Below, piece after piece: positions 9,830 to 24,000 of a stretch of DNA of 64,000 nt (position 1 is its first letter; each line of letters starts with the position of its first letter). The position numbers and the translations under genes are program-made. The stretch is from Auanema rhodensis (lineage: Eukaryota > Nematoda > Chromadorea > Rhabditida > Rhabditidae), in contig OZ059895.1 in the NCBI GenBank assembly GCA_964057225.1, forward strand, positions 1,736,001-1,800,000. Direction: 5' to 3'. The notes beneath the pieces are model-generated. The model saw only the letters and a list, made by a program, of their open reading frames with translations. It was not told where the DNA came from and searched no databases.

Positions 9830-12800
9830 ATTATTTTGAAATTTTTCGAAAAAATTTTTGTCAAAATGTTTTTGGAAGCAATGTTGAGTGTACATGGAAA
9901 CTCAACATACACTAATGCATCATTTTTCAAACGATCATAACTAATTTTTGTATTAAGCTTTTCTCAATGTAGTATAGTGCATTCGATGCGGATTTTTAAG
10001 CTGCGTCGATCTGTGTTATCAGATTTGCGCTAGCTTAAAAATGCACCGAGATATCAACTGATATAAGTTCACACTTATATCCTCGATTTTCACCCTGAAG
10101 AATTAATTTTTTCGTTGAATAACATTGTCCATCTTCTTTGCCTTGAAAAATGGAATCTAAAAACATCTACTTTTTGCTAAATTATTTTGAAATTTTTCGA
10201 AAAAATTTTTGTCAAAATGTTTTTAGAAGCAATGTTGAGTGTACATGGAAACTCAACATACACTAATGCATCATTTTTCAAACAATCATAACTAATTTGT
10301 GTTTTAAGCGTTTCTCAATGTAGTATAGTGCATTCGATGCGGATTTTTAAGCTGCGTCGATCTGTGTTATCAGATTTGCGCTAGCTTAAAAATGCACCGA
10401 GATATCAACTGATATAAGTTCACACTTATATCCTCGATTTTCACCCTGAAGAATTAATTTATTCGTTGAATAACATTGTCCATCGTCTTTGCCTTGAAAA
10501 ATGGAATCTAAAAACATCTACTTTTTGCTAAATTATTTTGAAATTTTTCGAAAAAATTTTTGTCAAAATGTTTTTGGAAGCAATGTTGAGTGTACATGGA
10601 AACTCAACATACACTAATGCATCATTTTTCAAACGATCATAACTAATTTTTGTATTAAGCTTTTCTCAATGTAGTATAGTGCATTCGATGCGGATTTTTA
10701 AGCTGCGTCGATCTGTGTTATCAGATTTGCGCTAGCTTAAAAATGCACCGAGATATCAACTGATATAAGTTTACACTTATATCCTCGATTTTCACCCTGA
10801 AGAATTAATTTTTTCGTTGAATAACATCGTCCATCGTCTTTGCCTTGAAAAATGGAATCTAAAAACATCTACTTTTTGCTAAATTATTTTGAAATTTTTC
10901 GAAAAAATTTTTGTCAAAATGTTTTTGGAAGCAATGTTGAGTGTACGTGGAAACTCAACATACACTAATGGCATCATTTTTCAAACGATCATAACTAATT
11001 TTTGTATTAAGCTTTTCTCAATGTAGTATAGTGCATTCGATGCGGATTTTTAAGCTGCGTCGATCTGTGTTATCAGATTTGCGCTAGCTTAAAAATGCAC
11101 CGAGATATCAACTGATATAAGTTCACACTTATATCCTCGATTTTCACCCTGAAGAATTAAATTTTCCGTTGAATAACATTGTCCATCGTCTTTGCCTTGA
11201 AAAAAGGAATCTAAAAACATCTACTTTTTGCTAAATTATTTTGAAATTTTTCGAAAAAATTTTTGTCAAAATGTTTTTGGAAGCAATGTTGAGTGTACAT
11301 GGAAACTCAACATACACTAATGCATCATTTTTCAAACGATCATAACTAATTTTTGTATTAAGCGTTTCTAAATGTAGTATAGTGCATTCGATGCGGATTT
11401 TTAAGCTGCGTCGATCTGTGTTATCAGATTTGCGCTAGCTTAAAAATGCACCGAGATATCAACTGATATAAGTTCACACTTATATCCTCGATTTTCACCC
11501 TGAAGAATTAATTTTTTCGTTGAATAACATTGTCTATCGTCTTTGCCTTGAAAAATGGAATCTAAAAACATCTAATTTTTGCTAAATTATTTTGAAATTT
11601 TTCGAAAAAATTTTTGTCAAAATGTTTTTGGAAGCAATGTTGAGTGTACATGGAAACTCAACATACACTAATGCATCATTTTTCAAACAATCATAACTAA
11701 TTTGTGTATTAAGCGTTTCTCAATGTAGTATAGTGCATTCGATGCGGATTTTTAAGCTGCGTCGATCTGTGTTATCAGATTTGCGCTAGCTTAAAAATGC
11801 ACCGAGATATCAACTGATATAAGTTCACACTTATATCCTCGATTTTCACCCTGAAGAATTAATTTTTTCGTTGAATAACATTGTCCATCGTCTTTGCCTT
11901 AAAAAATGGAATCTAAAAACATCTACTTTTTGCTAAATTATTTTGAAATTTTTCGAAAAAATTTTTGTCAAAATGTTTTTGGAAGCAATGTTGAGTGTAC
12001 ATGGAAACTCAACATACACTAATGCATCATTTTTCAAACGATCATAACTAATTTTTGTATCAAGCGTTTCTCAATGTAGTATAGTGCATTCGATGCGGAT
12101 TTTTAAGCTGCGGCGATCTGTGTTATCAGATTTGCGCTAACTTAAAAATGCACCGAGATATCAACTGATATAAGTTCACACTTATATCCTCGATTTTCAC
12201 CCTGAAGAATTAATTTTTTCGTTGAATAACATTGTCCATCGTCTTTGCCTTGAAAAATGGAATCTAAAAACATCTACTTTTTGCTAAATTATTTTGAAAT
12301 TTTTCGAAAAAATTTTTGTCAAAATGTTTTTGGAAGCAATGTTGAGTGTACATGGAAACTCAACATACACTAATGCATCATTTTTCAAACAATCATAACT
12401 AATTTGTGTATTAAGCGTTTTTCAATGTAGTATAGAGCATTCGATGCGGATTTTTGAGGTGCGTCGATCTGTGTTATCAGATTTGCGCTAGCTTAAAAAT
12501 GCACCGAGATATCAACTGATATAAGTTCACACTTATATCCTCGATTTTCACCCTGAAGAATTAATTTTTTCGTTGAATAACATTGTCTATCGTCTTTGCC
12601 TTGAAAAATGGAATCTAAAAACATCTATTTTTTGCTAAATTATTTTGAAATTTTTCGAAAAAATTTTTGTCAAAATGTTTTTGGAAGCAATGTTGAGTGT
12701 ACATGGAAACTCAACATACACTAATGCATCATTTTTCAAACGATCATAACTAATTTTTGTATCAAACGTTTCTCAATGTAGTATAGTGCATTCGATGCGG

Positions 12801-15095
12801 ATTTTTAAGCTGCGTCGATCTGTGTTATCAGATTTGCGCTAGCTTAAAAATGCACCGAGATATCAACTGATATAAGTTCACACTTATATCCTCGATTTTC
12901 ACCCTGAAGAATTAATTTTTTCGTTGAATAACATTGTCCATCGTCTTTGCCTTGAAAAATGAAATCTAAAAACATCTACTTTTTGCTAAATTATTTTGAA
13001 ATTTTTCGAAAAAATTTTTGTCAAAATGTTTTTGGAAGCAATGTTGAGTGTACATGGAAACTCAACATACACTAATGCATCATTTTTCAAACGATCATAA
13101 CTAATTTTTGTATCAAGCGTTTCTCGATGTAGTATAGTGCATTCGATGCGGATTTTTAAGCTGCGTCGATCTGTGTTATCAGATTTGCGCTAGCTTAAAA
13201 ATGCACCGAGATATCAACTGATATAAGTTCACACTTATATCCTCGATTTTCACCCTGAAGAATTAATTTTTTCGTTGAATAACATTGTCCATCGTCTTTG
13301 TCTTGAAAAATGGAATCTAAAAACATCTACTTTTTGCTAAATTATTTTGAAATTTTTCGAAAAAATTTTTGTCAAAATGTTTTTGGAAGCAATGTTGAGT
13401 GTACATGGAAACTCAACATACACTAATGCATCATTTTTCAAACGATCATAACTAATTTTTGTATCAAGCGTTTCTCAATGTAGTATAGTGCATTCGATGC
13501 GGATTTTTAAGCTGCGGCGATCTGTGTTATCAGATTTGCGCTAACTTAAAAATGCACCGAGATATCAACTGATATAAGTTCACACTTATATCCTCGATTT
13601 TCACCCTGAAGAATTAATTTTTTCGTTGAATAACATTGTCCATCGTCTTTGCCTTGAAAAATGGAATCTAAAAACATCTACTTTTTGCTAAATTATTTTG
13701 AAATTTTTCGAAAAAATTTTTGTCAAAATGTTTTTGGAAGCAATGTTGAGTGTACATGGAAACTCAACATACACTAATGCATCATTTTTCAAACAATCAT
13801 AACTAATTTGTGTATTAAGCGTTTTTCAATGTAGTATAGTGCATTCGATGCGGATTTTTGAGCTGCGTCGATCTGTGTTATCAGATTTGCGCTAGCTTAA
13901 AAATGCACCGAGATATCAACTGATATAAGTTCACACTTATATCCTCGATTTTCACCCTGAAGAATTAATTTTTTCGTTGAATAACATTGTCCATCGTCTT
14001 TGCCTTGAAAAATGAAATCTAAAAACATCTACTTTTTGCTAAATTATTTTGAAATTTTTCGAAAAAATTTTTGTCAAAATGTTTTTGGAAGCAATGTTGA
14101 GTGTACATGGAAACTCAACATACACTAATGCATCATTTTTCAAACGATCATAACTTATTTTTGTATCAAGCGTTTCTCAATGTAGTATAGTGCATTCGAT
14201 GCGGATTTTTAAGCTGCGTCGATCTGTGTTATCAGATTTGCGCTAGCTTAAAAATGCACCGAGATATCAACTGATATAAGTTCACACTTATATCCTCGAT
14301 TTTCACCCTGAAGAATTAATTTTTTCGTTGAATAACATTGTCCATCGTCTTTGTCTTGAAAAATGGAATCTAAAAACATCTACTTTTTGCTAAATTATTT
14401 TGAAATTTTTCGAAAAAATTTTTGTCAAAATGTTTTTGGAAGCAATGTTGAGTGTACATGGAAACTCAACATACACTAATGCATCATTTTTCAAACGATC
14501 ATAACTAATTTTTGTATCAAGCGTTTCTCAATGTAGTATAGTGCATTCGATGCGGATTTTTAAGCTGCGGCGATCTGTGTTATCAGATTTGCGCTAACTT
14601 AAAAATGCACCGAGATATCAACTGATATAAGTTCACACTTATATCCTCGATTTTCACCCTGAAGAATTAATTTTTTCGTTGAATAACATTGTCCATCGTC
14701 TTTGCCTTGAAAAATGGAATCTAAAAACATCTACTTTTTGCTAAATTATTTTGAAATTTTTCGAAAAAATTTTTGTCAAAATGTTTTTGGAAGCAATGTT
14801 GAGTGTACATGGAAACTCAACATACACTAATGCATCATTTTTCAAACGATCATAACTAATTTTTGTATCAAGCGTTTCTCAATGTAGTATAGTGCATTCG
14901 ATGCGGATTTTTAAGCTGCGGCGATCTGTGTTATCAGATTTGCGCTAACTTAAAAATGCACCGAGATATCAACTGATATAAGTTCACACTTATATCCTCG
15001 ATTTTCACCCTGAAGAATTAATTTTTTCGTTGAATAACATTGTCCATCGTCTTTGCCTTGAAAAATGGAATCTAAAAACATCTACTTTTTGCTAA
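9830..15095 (+). repeat. Loosely ordered satellite segment (units 29-43)
   Basis: Fifteen monomers. Units 29, 31 and 32 share AAGCTTTTCTC in place of AAGCGTTTCTC. Unit 32 (10883-11234) is 352 bp because of an extra G at 10970-10971 and has several private changes (GTGTACGTGG, TTTTCCGTTG, AAAAAAGGAATC). Subfamily C first appears at 12288 (unit 36, GAGGTGCG). D-type CAAACG first appears in unit 37. Units 37-39 and 40-42 show a weak three-unit rhythm with CTTTGTCTTG markers at 13297 and 14351. No gene or mobile element is present. Confidence 0.85.
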
Positions 15096-18000
15096 ATTAT
15101 TTTGAAATTTTTCGAAAAAATTTTTGTCAAAATGTTTTTGGAAGCAATGTTGAGTGTACATGGAAACTCAACATACACTAATGCATCATTTTTCAAACAA
15201 TCATAACTAATTTGTGTATTAAGCGTTTTTCAATGTAGTATAGTGCATTCGATGCGGATTTTTGAGCTGCGTCGATCTGTGTTATCAGATTTGCGCTAGC
15301 TTAAAAATGCACCGAGATATCAACTGATATAAGTTCACACTTATATCCTCGATTTTCACCCTGAAGAATTAATTTTTTCGTTGAATAACATTGTCCATCG
15401 TCTTTGCCTTGAAAAATGGAATCTAAAAACATCTATTTTTTGCTAAATTATTTTGAAATTTTTCGAAAAAATTTTTGTCAAAATGTTTTTGGAAGCAATG
15501 TTGAGTGTACATGGAAACTCAACATACACTAATGCATCATTTTTCAAACGATCATAACTAATTTTTGTATCAAGCGTTTCTCGATGTAGTATAGTGCATT
15601 CGATGCGGATTTTTGAGCTGCGTCGATCTGTGTTATCAGATTTGCGCTAGCTTAAAAATGCACCGAGATATCAACTGATATAAGTTCACACTTATATCCT
15701 CGATTTTCACCCTGAAGAATTAGTTTTTTCGTTGAATAACATTGTCTATCGTCTTTGCCTTGAAAAATGGAATCTAAAAACATCTATTTTTTGCTAAATT
15801 ATTTTGAAATTTTTCGAAAAAATTTTTGTCAAAATGTTTTTGGAAGCAATGTTGAGTGTACATGGAAACTCAACATACACTAATGCATCATTTTTCAAAC
15901 GATCATAACTAATTTTTGTATCGAGCGTTTCTCGATGTAGTATAGTGCATTCGATGCGGATTTTTAAGCTGCGTCGATCTGTGTTATCAGATTTGCGCTA
16001 GCTTAAAAATGCACCGAGATATCAACTGATATAAGTTCACACTTATATCCTCGATTTTCACCCTGAAGAATTAATTTTTTCGTTGAATAACATTGTCTAT
16101 CGTCTTTGCCTTGAAAAATGGAATCTAAAAACATCTATTTTTTGCTAAATTATTTTGAAATTTTTCGAAAAAATTTTTGTCAAAATGTTTTTGGAAGCAA
16201 TGTTGAGTGTACATGGAAACTCAACATACACTAATGCATCATTTTTCAAACGATCATAACTAATTTTTGTATCGAGCGTTTCTCGATGTAGTATAGTGCA
16301 TTCGATGCGGATTTTTAAGCTGCGTCGATCTGTGTTATCAGATTTGCGCTAGCTTAAAAATGCACCGAGATATCAACTGATATAAGTTCACACTTATATC
16401 CTCGATTTTCACCCTGAAGAATTAATTTTTTCGTTGAATAACATTGTCCATCGTCTTTGCCTTGAAAAATGGAATCTAAAAACATCTACTTTTTGCTAAA
16501 TTATTTTGAAATTTTTCGAAAAAATTTTTGTCAAAATGTTTTTGGAAGCAATGTTGAGTGTACATGGAAACTCAACATACACTAATGCATCATTTTTCAA
16601 ACGATCATAACTAATTTTTGTATCAAACGTTTCTCAATGTAGTATAGTGCATTCGATGCGGATTTTTAAGCTGCGTCGATCTGTGTTATCAGATTTGCGC
16701 TAGCTTAAAAATGCACCGAGATATCAACTGATATAAGTTCACACTTATATCCTCGATTTTCACCCTGAAGAATTAATTTTTTCGTTGAATAACATTGTCC
16801 ATCGTCTTTGCCTTGAAAAATGAAATCTAAAAACATCTACTTTTTGCTAAATTATTTTGAAATTTTTCGAAAAAATTTTTGTCAAAATGTTTTTGGAAGC
16901 AATGTTGAGTGTACATGGAAACTCAACATACACTAATGCATCATTTTTCAAACGATCATAACTAATTTTTGTATCAAGCGTTTCTCAATGTAGTATAGTG
17001 CATTCGATGCGGATTTTTAAGCTGCGGCGATCTGTGTTATCAGATTTGCGCTAACTTAAAAATGCACCGAGATATCAACTGATATAAGTTCACACTTATA
17101 TCCTCGATTTTCACCCTGAAGAATTAATTTTTTCGTTGAATAACATTGTCCATCGTCTTTGCCTTGAAAAATGGAATCTAAAAACATCTACTTTTCGCTA
17201 AATTATTTTGAAATTTTTCGAAAAAATTTTTGTCAAATTGTTTTTGGAAGCAATGTTGAGTGTACATGGAAACTCAACATACACTAATGCATCATTTTTC
17301 AAACGATCATAACTAATTTTTGTATCAAGCGTTTCTCAATGTAGTATAGTGCATTCGATGCGGATTTTTGAGCTGCGTCGATCTGTGTTATCAGATTTGC
17401 GCTAACTTAAAAATGCACCGAGATATCAACTGATATAAGTTCACACTTATATCCTCGATTTTCACCCTGAAGAATTAATTTTTTCGTTGAATAACATTGT
17501 CCATCGTCTTTGCCTTGAAAAATGGAATCTAAAAACATCTACTTTTTGCTAAATTATTTTGAAATTTTTCGAAAAAATTTTTGTCAAAATGTTTTTGGAA
17601 GCAATGTTGAGTGTACATGGAAACTCAACATACACTAATGCATCATTTTTCAAACGATCATAACTAATTTTTGTATCAAACGTTTCTCAATGTAGTATAG
17701 TGCATTCGATGCGGATTTTTAAGCTGCGGCGATCTGTGTTATCAGATTTGCGCTAACTTAAAAATGCACCGAGATATCAACTGATATAAGTTCACACTTA
17801 TATCCTCGATTTTCACCCTGAAGAATTAATTTTTTCGTTGAATAACATTGTCCATCGTCTTTGCCTTGAAAAATGGAATCTAAAAACATCTACTTTTTGC
17901 TAAATTATTTTGAAATTTTTCGAAAAAATTTTTGTCAAAATGTTTTTGGAAGCAATGTTGAGTGTACATGGAAACTCAACATACACTAATGCATCATTTT

Positions 18001-18956
18001 TCAAACGATCATAACTAATTTTTGTATCAAGCGTTTCTCAATGTAGTATAGTGCATTCGATGCGGATTTTTGAGCTGCGTCGATCTGTGTTATCAGATTT
18101 GCGCTAACTTAAAAATGCACCGAGATATCAACTGATATAAGTTCACACTTATATCCTCGATTTTCACCCTGAAGAATTAATTTTTTCGTTGAATAACATT
18201 GTCCATCGTCTTTGCCTTGAAAAATGGAATCTAAAAACATCTACTTTTTGCTAAATTATTTTGAAATTTTTCGAAAAAATTTTTGTCAAAATGTTTTTGG
18301 AAGCAATGTTGAGTGTACATGGAAACTCAACATACACTAATGCATCATTTTTCAAACGATCATAACTAATTTTTGTATCAAACGTTTCTCAATGTAGTAT
18401 AGTGCATTCGATGCGGATTTTTAAGCTGCGTCGATCTGTGTTATCAGATTTGCGCTAGCTTAAAAATGCACCGAGATATCAACTGATATAAGTTCACACT
18501 TATATCCTCGATTTTCACCCTGAAGAATTAATTTTTTCGTTGAATAACATTGTCCATCGTCTTTGCCTTGAAAAATGAAATCTAAAAACATCTACTTTTT
18601 GCTAAATTATCTTGAAATTTTTCGAAAAAATTTTTGTCAAAATGTTTTTGGAAGCAATGTTGAGTGTACATGGAAACTCAACATACACTAATGCATCATT
18701 TTTCAAACGATCATAACTTATTTTTGTATCAAGCGTTTCTCGATGTAGTATAGTGCATTCGATGCGGATTTTTAAGCTGCGTCGATCTGTGTTATCAGAT
18801 TTGCGCTAGCTTAAAAATGCACCGAGATATCAACTGATATAAGTTCACACTTATATCCTCGATTTTCACCCTGAAGAATTAATTTTTTCGTTGAATAACA
18901 TTGTCCATCGTCTTTGCCTTGAAAAATGGAATCTAAAAACATCTACTTTTTGCTAA
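15096..18956 (+). repeat. Large duplicated block, 11-unit version (units 44-54)
   Basis: It starts with a subfamily C unit ending in CTATTTTTT, passes through TATCGAGCG units at 15798 and 16149, and ends with ATTATCTTG (C at 18611). Rare markers CTTTTCGC (C at 17196) and ATTATCTTG recur in the same order in 21063-25976. Marker spacing is 5,967 bp (17 units) for the first and 7,020 bp (20 units) for the second, so the second version gained three units between them. Confidence 0.75.
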
Positions 18957-21062
18957 ATTATTTTGAAATTTTTCGAAAAAATTTTTGTCAAAATGTTTTT
19001 GGAAGCAATGTTGAGTGTACATGGAAACTCAACATACACTAATGCATCATTTTTCAAACGATCATAACTAATTTTTGTATCAAGCGTTTCTCAATGTAGT
19101 ATAGTGCATTCGATGCGGATTTTTGAGCTGCGTCGATCTGTGTTATCAGATTTGCGCTAACTTAAAAATGCACCGAGATATCAACTGATATAAGTTCACA
19201 CTTATATCCTCGATTTTCACCCTGAAGAATTAATTTTTTCGTTGAATAACATTGTCCATCGTCTTTGCCTTGAAAAATGAAATCTAAAAACATCTACTTT
19301 TTGCTAAATTATTTTGAAATTTTTCGAAAAAATTTTTGTCAAAATGTTTTTGGAAGCAATGTTGAGTGTACATGGAAACTCAACATACACTAATGCATCA
19401 TTTTTCAAACGATCATAACTAATTTTTGTATCAAGCGTTTCTCAATGTAGTATAGTGCATTCGATGCGGATTTTTAAGCTGCGGCGATCTGTGTTATCAG
19501 ATTTGCGCTAACTTAAAAATGCACCGAGATATCAACTGATATAAGTTCACACTTATATCCTCGATTTTCACCCTGAAGAATTAATTTTTTCGTTGAATAA
19601 CATTGTCCATCGTCTTTGCCTTGAAAAATGAAATCTAAAAACATCTACTTTTTGCTAAATTATTTTGAAATTTTTCGAAAAAATTTTTGTCAAAATGTTT
19701 TTGGAAGCAATGTTGAGTGTACATGGAAACTCAACATACACTAATGCATCATTTTTCAAACGATCATAACTAATTTTTGTATCAAGCGTTTCTCAATGTA
19801 GTATAGTGCATTCGATGCGGATTTTTAAGCTGCGTCGATCTGTGTTATCAGATTTGCGCTAGCTTAAAAATGCACCGAGATATCAACTGATATAAGTTCA
19901 CACTTATATCCTCGATTTTCACCCTGAAGAATTAATTTTTTCGTTGAATAACATTGTCCATCGTCTTTGTCTTGAAAAATGGAATCTAAAAACATCTACT
20001 TTTTGCTAAATTATTTTGAAATTTTTCGAAAAAATTTTTGTCAAAATGTTTTTGGAAGCAATGTTGAGTGTACATGGAAACTCAACATACACTAATGCAT
20101 CATTTTTCAAACGATCATAACTAATTTTTGTATCAAGCGTTTCTCAATGTAGTATAGTGCATTCGATGCGGATTTTTAAGCTGCGGCGATCTGTGTTATC
20201 AGATTTGCGCTAACTTAAAAATGCACCGAGATATCAACTGATATAAGTTCACACTTATATCCTCGATTTTCACCCTGAAGAATTAATTTTTTCGTTGAAT
20301 AACATTCTCCATCGTCTTTGCCTTGAAAAATGGAATCTAAAAACATCTACTTTTTGCTAAATTATTTTGAAATTTTTCGAAAAAATTTTTGTCAAAATGT
20401 TTTTGGAAGCAATGTTGAGTGTACATGGAAACTCAACATACACTAATGCATCATTTTTCAAACAATCATAACTAATTTGTGTATTAAGCGTTTTTCAATG
20501 TAGTATAGTGCATTCGATGCGGATTTTTGAGCTGCGTCGATCTGTGTTATCAGATTTGCGCTAGCTTAAAAATGCACCGAGATATCAACTGATATAAGTT
20601 CACACTTATATCCTCGATTTTCACCCTGAAGAATTAATTTTTTCGTTGAATAACATTGTCCATCGTCTTTGCCTTGAAAAATGAAATCTAAAAACATCTA
20701 CTTTTTGCTAAATTATTTTGAAATTTTTCGAAAAAATTTTTGTCAAAATGTTTTTGGAAGCAATGTTGAGTGTACATGGAAACTCAACATACACTAATGC
20801 ATCATTTTTCAAACGATCATAACTAATTTTTGTATCAAGCGTTTCTCGATGTAGTATAGTGCATTCGATGCGGATTTTTAAGCTGCGGCGATCTGTGTTA
20901 TCAGATTTGCGCTAACTTAAAAATGCACCGAGATATCAACTGATATAAGTTCACACTTATATCCTCGATTTTCACCCTGAAGAATTAATTTTTTCGTTGA
21001 ATAACATTGTCCATCGTCTTTGCCTTGAAAAATGGAATCTAAAAACATCTACTTTTTGCTAA

Positions 21063-24000
21063 ATTATTTTGAAATTTTTCGAAAAAATTTTTGTCAAAAT
21101 GTTTTTGGAAGCAATGTTGAGTGTACATGGAAACTCAACATACACTAATGCATCATTTTTCAAACAATCATAACTAATTTGTGTATTAAGCGTTTTTCAA
21201 TGTAGTATAGTGCATTCGATGCGGATTTTTGAGCTGCGTCGATCTGTGTTATCAGATTTGCGCTAGCTTAAAAATGCACCGAGATATCAACTGATATAAG
21301 TTCACACTTATATCCTCGATTTTCACCCTGAAGAATTAATTTTTTCGTTGAATAACATTGTCCATCGTCTTTGCCTTGAAAAATGGAATCTAAAAACATC
21401 TATTTTTTGCTAAATTATTTTGAAATTTTTCGAAAAAATTTTTGTCAAAATGTTTTTGGAAGCAATGTTGAGTGTACATGGAAACTCAACATACACTAAT
21501 GCATCATTTTTCAAACGATCATAACTAATTTTTGTATCAAGCGTTTCTCGATGTAGTATAGTGCATTCGATGCGGATTTTTGAGCTGCGTCGATCTGTGT
21601 TATCAGATTTGCGCTAGCTTAAAAATGCACCGAGATATCAACTGATATAAGTTCACACTTATATCCTCGATTTTCACCCTGAAGAATTAATTTTTTCGTT
21701 GAATAACATTGTCTATCGTCTTTGCCTTGAAAAATGGAATCTAAAAACATCTATTTTTTGCTAAATTATTTTGAAATTTTTCGAAAAAATTTTTGTCAAA
21801 ATGTTTTTGGAAGCAATGTTGAGTGTACATGGAAACTCAACATACACTAATGCATCATTTTTCAAACGATCATAACTAATTTTTGTATCAAGCGTTTCTC
21901 GATGTAGTATAGTGCATTCGATGCGGATTTTTAAGCTGCGTCGATCTGTGTTATCAGATTTGCGCTAGCTTAAAAATGCACCGAGATATCAACTGATATA
22001 AGTTCACACTTATATCCTCGATTTTCACCCTGAAGAATTAATTTTTTCGTTGAATAACATTGTCCATCGTCTTTGCCTTGAAAAATGGAATCTAAAAACA
22101 TCTACTTTTTGCTGAATTATTTTGAAATTTTTCGAAAAAATTTTTGTCAAAATGTTTTTGGAAGCAATGTTGAGTGTACATGGAAACTCAACATACACTA
22201 ATGCATCATTTTTCAAACGATCATAACTAATTTTTGTATCAAGCGTTTCTCAATGTAGTATAGTGCATTCGATGCGGATTTTTAAGCTGCGGCGATCTGT
22301 GTTATCAGATTTGCGCTAACTTAAAAATGCACCGAGATATCAACTGATATAAGTTCACACTTATATCCTCGATTTTCACCCTGAAGAATTAATTTTTTCG
22401 TTGAATAACATTGTCCATCGTCTTTGCCTTGAAAAATGGAATCTAAAAACATCTACTTTTTGCTAAATTATTTTGAAATTTTTCGAAAAAATTTTTGTCA
22501 AAATGTTTTTGGAAGCAATGTTGAGTGTACATGGAAACTCAACATACACTAATGCATCATTTTTCAAACGATCATAACTAATTTTTGTATCAAACGTTTC
22601 TCAATGTAGTATAGTGCATTCGATGCGGATTTTTAAGCTGCGTCGATCTGTGTTATCAGATTTGCGCTAGCTTAAAAATGCACCGAGATATCAACTGATA
22701 TAAGTTCACACTTATATCCTCGATTTTCACCCTGAAGAATTAATTTTTTCGTTGAATAACATTGTCCATCGTCTTTGCCTTGAAAAATGAAATCTAAAAA
22801 CATCTACTTTTTGCTAAATTATTTTGAAATTTTTCGAAAAAATTTTTGTCAAAATGTTTTTGGAAGCAATGTTGAGTGTACATGGAAACTCAACATACAC
22901 TAATGCATCATTTTTCAAACGATCATAACTAATTTTTGTATCAAGCGTTTCTCAATGTAGTATAGTGCATTCGATGCGGATTTTTAAGCTGCGGCGATCT
23001 GTGTTATCAGATTTGCGCTAACTTAAAAATGCACCGAGATATCAACTGATATAAGTTCACACTTATATCCTCGATTTTCACCCTGAAGAATTAATTTTTT
23101 CGTTGAATAACATTGTCCATCGTCTTTGCCTTGAAAAATGGAATCTAAAAACATCTACTTTTCGCTAAATTATTTTCAAATTTTTCGAAAAAATTTTTGT
23201 CAAAATGTTTTTGGAAGCAATGTTGAGTGTACATGGAAACTCAACATACACTAATGCATCATTTTTCAAACGATCATAACTAATTTTTGTATCAAGCGTT
23301 TCTCAATGTAGTATAGTGCATTCGATGCGGATTTTTGAGCTGCGTCGATCTGTGTTATCAGATTTGCGCTAACTTAAAAATGCACCGAGATATCAACTGA
23401 TATAAGTTCACACTTATATCCTCGATTTTCACCCTGAAGAATTAATTTTTTCGTTGAATAACATTGTCCATCGTCTTTGCCTTGAAAAATGGAATCTAAA
23501 AACATCTACTTTTTGCTAAATTATTTTGAAATTTTTCGAAAAAATTTTTGTCAAAATGTTTTTGGAAGCAATGTTGAGTGTACATGGAAACTCAACATAC
23601 ACTAATGCATCATTTTTCAAACGATCATAACTAATTTTTGTATCAAACGTTTCTCAATGTAGTATAGTGCATTCGATGCGGATTTTTAAGCTGCGTCGAT
23701 CTGTGTTATCAGATTTGCGCTAGCTTAAAAATGCACCGAGATATCAACTGATATAAGTTCACACTTATATCCTCGATTTTCACCCTGAAGAATTAATTTT
23801 TTCGTTGAATAACATTGTCCATCGTCTTTGCCTTGAAAAATGAAATCTAAAAACATCTACTTTTTGCTAAATTATTTTGAAATTTTTCGAAAAAATTTTT
23901 GTCAAAATGTTTTTGGAAGCAATGTTGAGTGTACATGGAAACTCAACATACACTAATGCATCATTTTTCAAACGATCATAACTAATTTTTGTATCAAGCG

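Noticed and set aside
22025-22216. A 63-codon minus-strand open reading frame
   Set aside because: It lies across units 63 and 64 and exists only because a private G at 22114 changes a TAG stop (minus strand) to CAG. The other units are closed in this frame. No protein-like composition or conserved motif.
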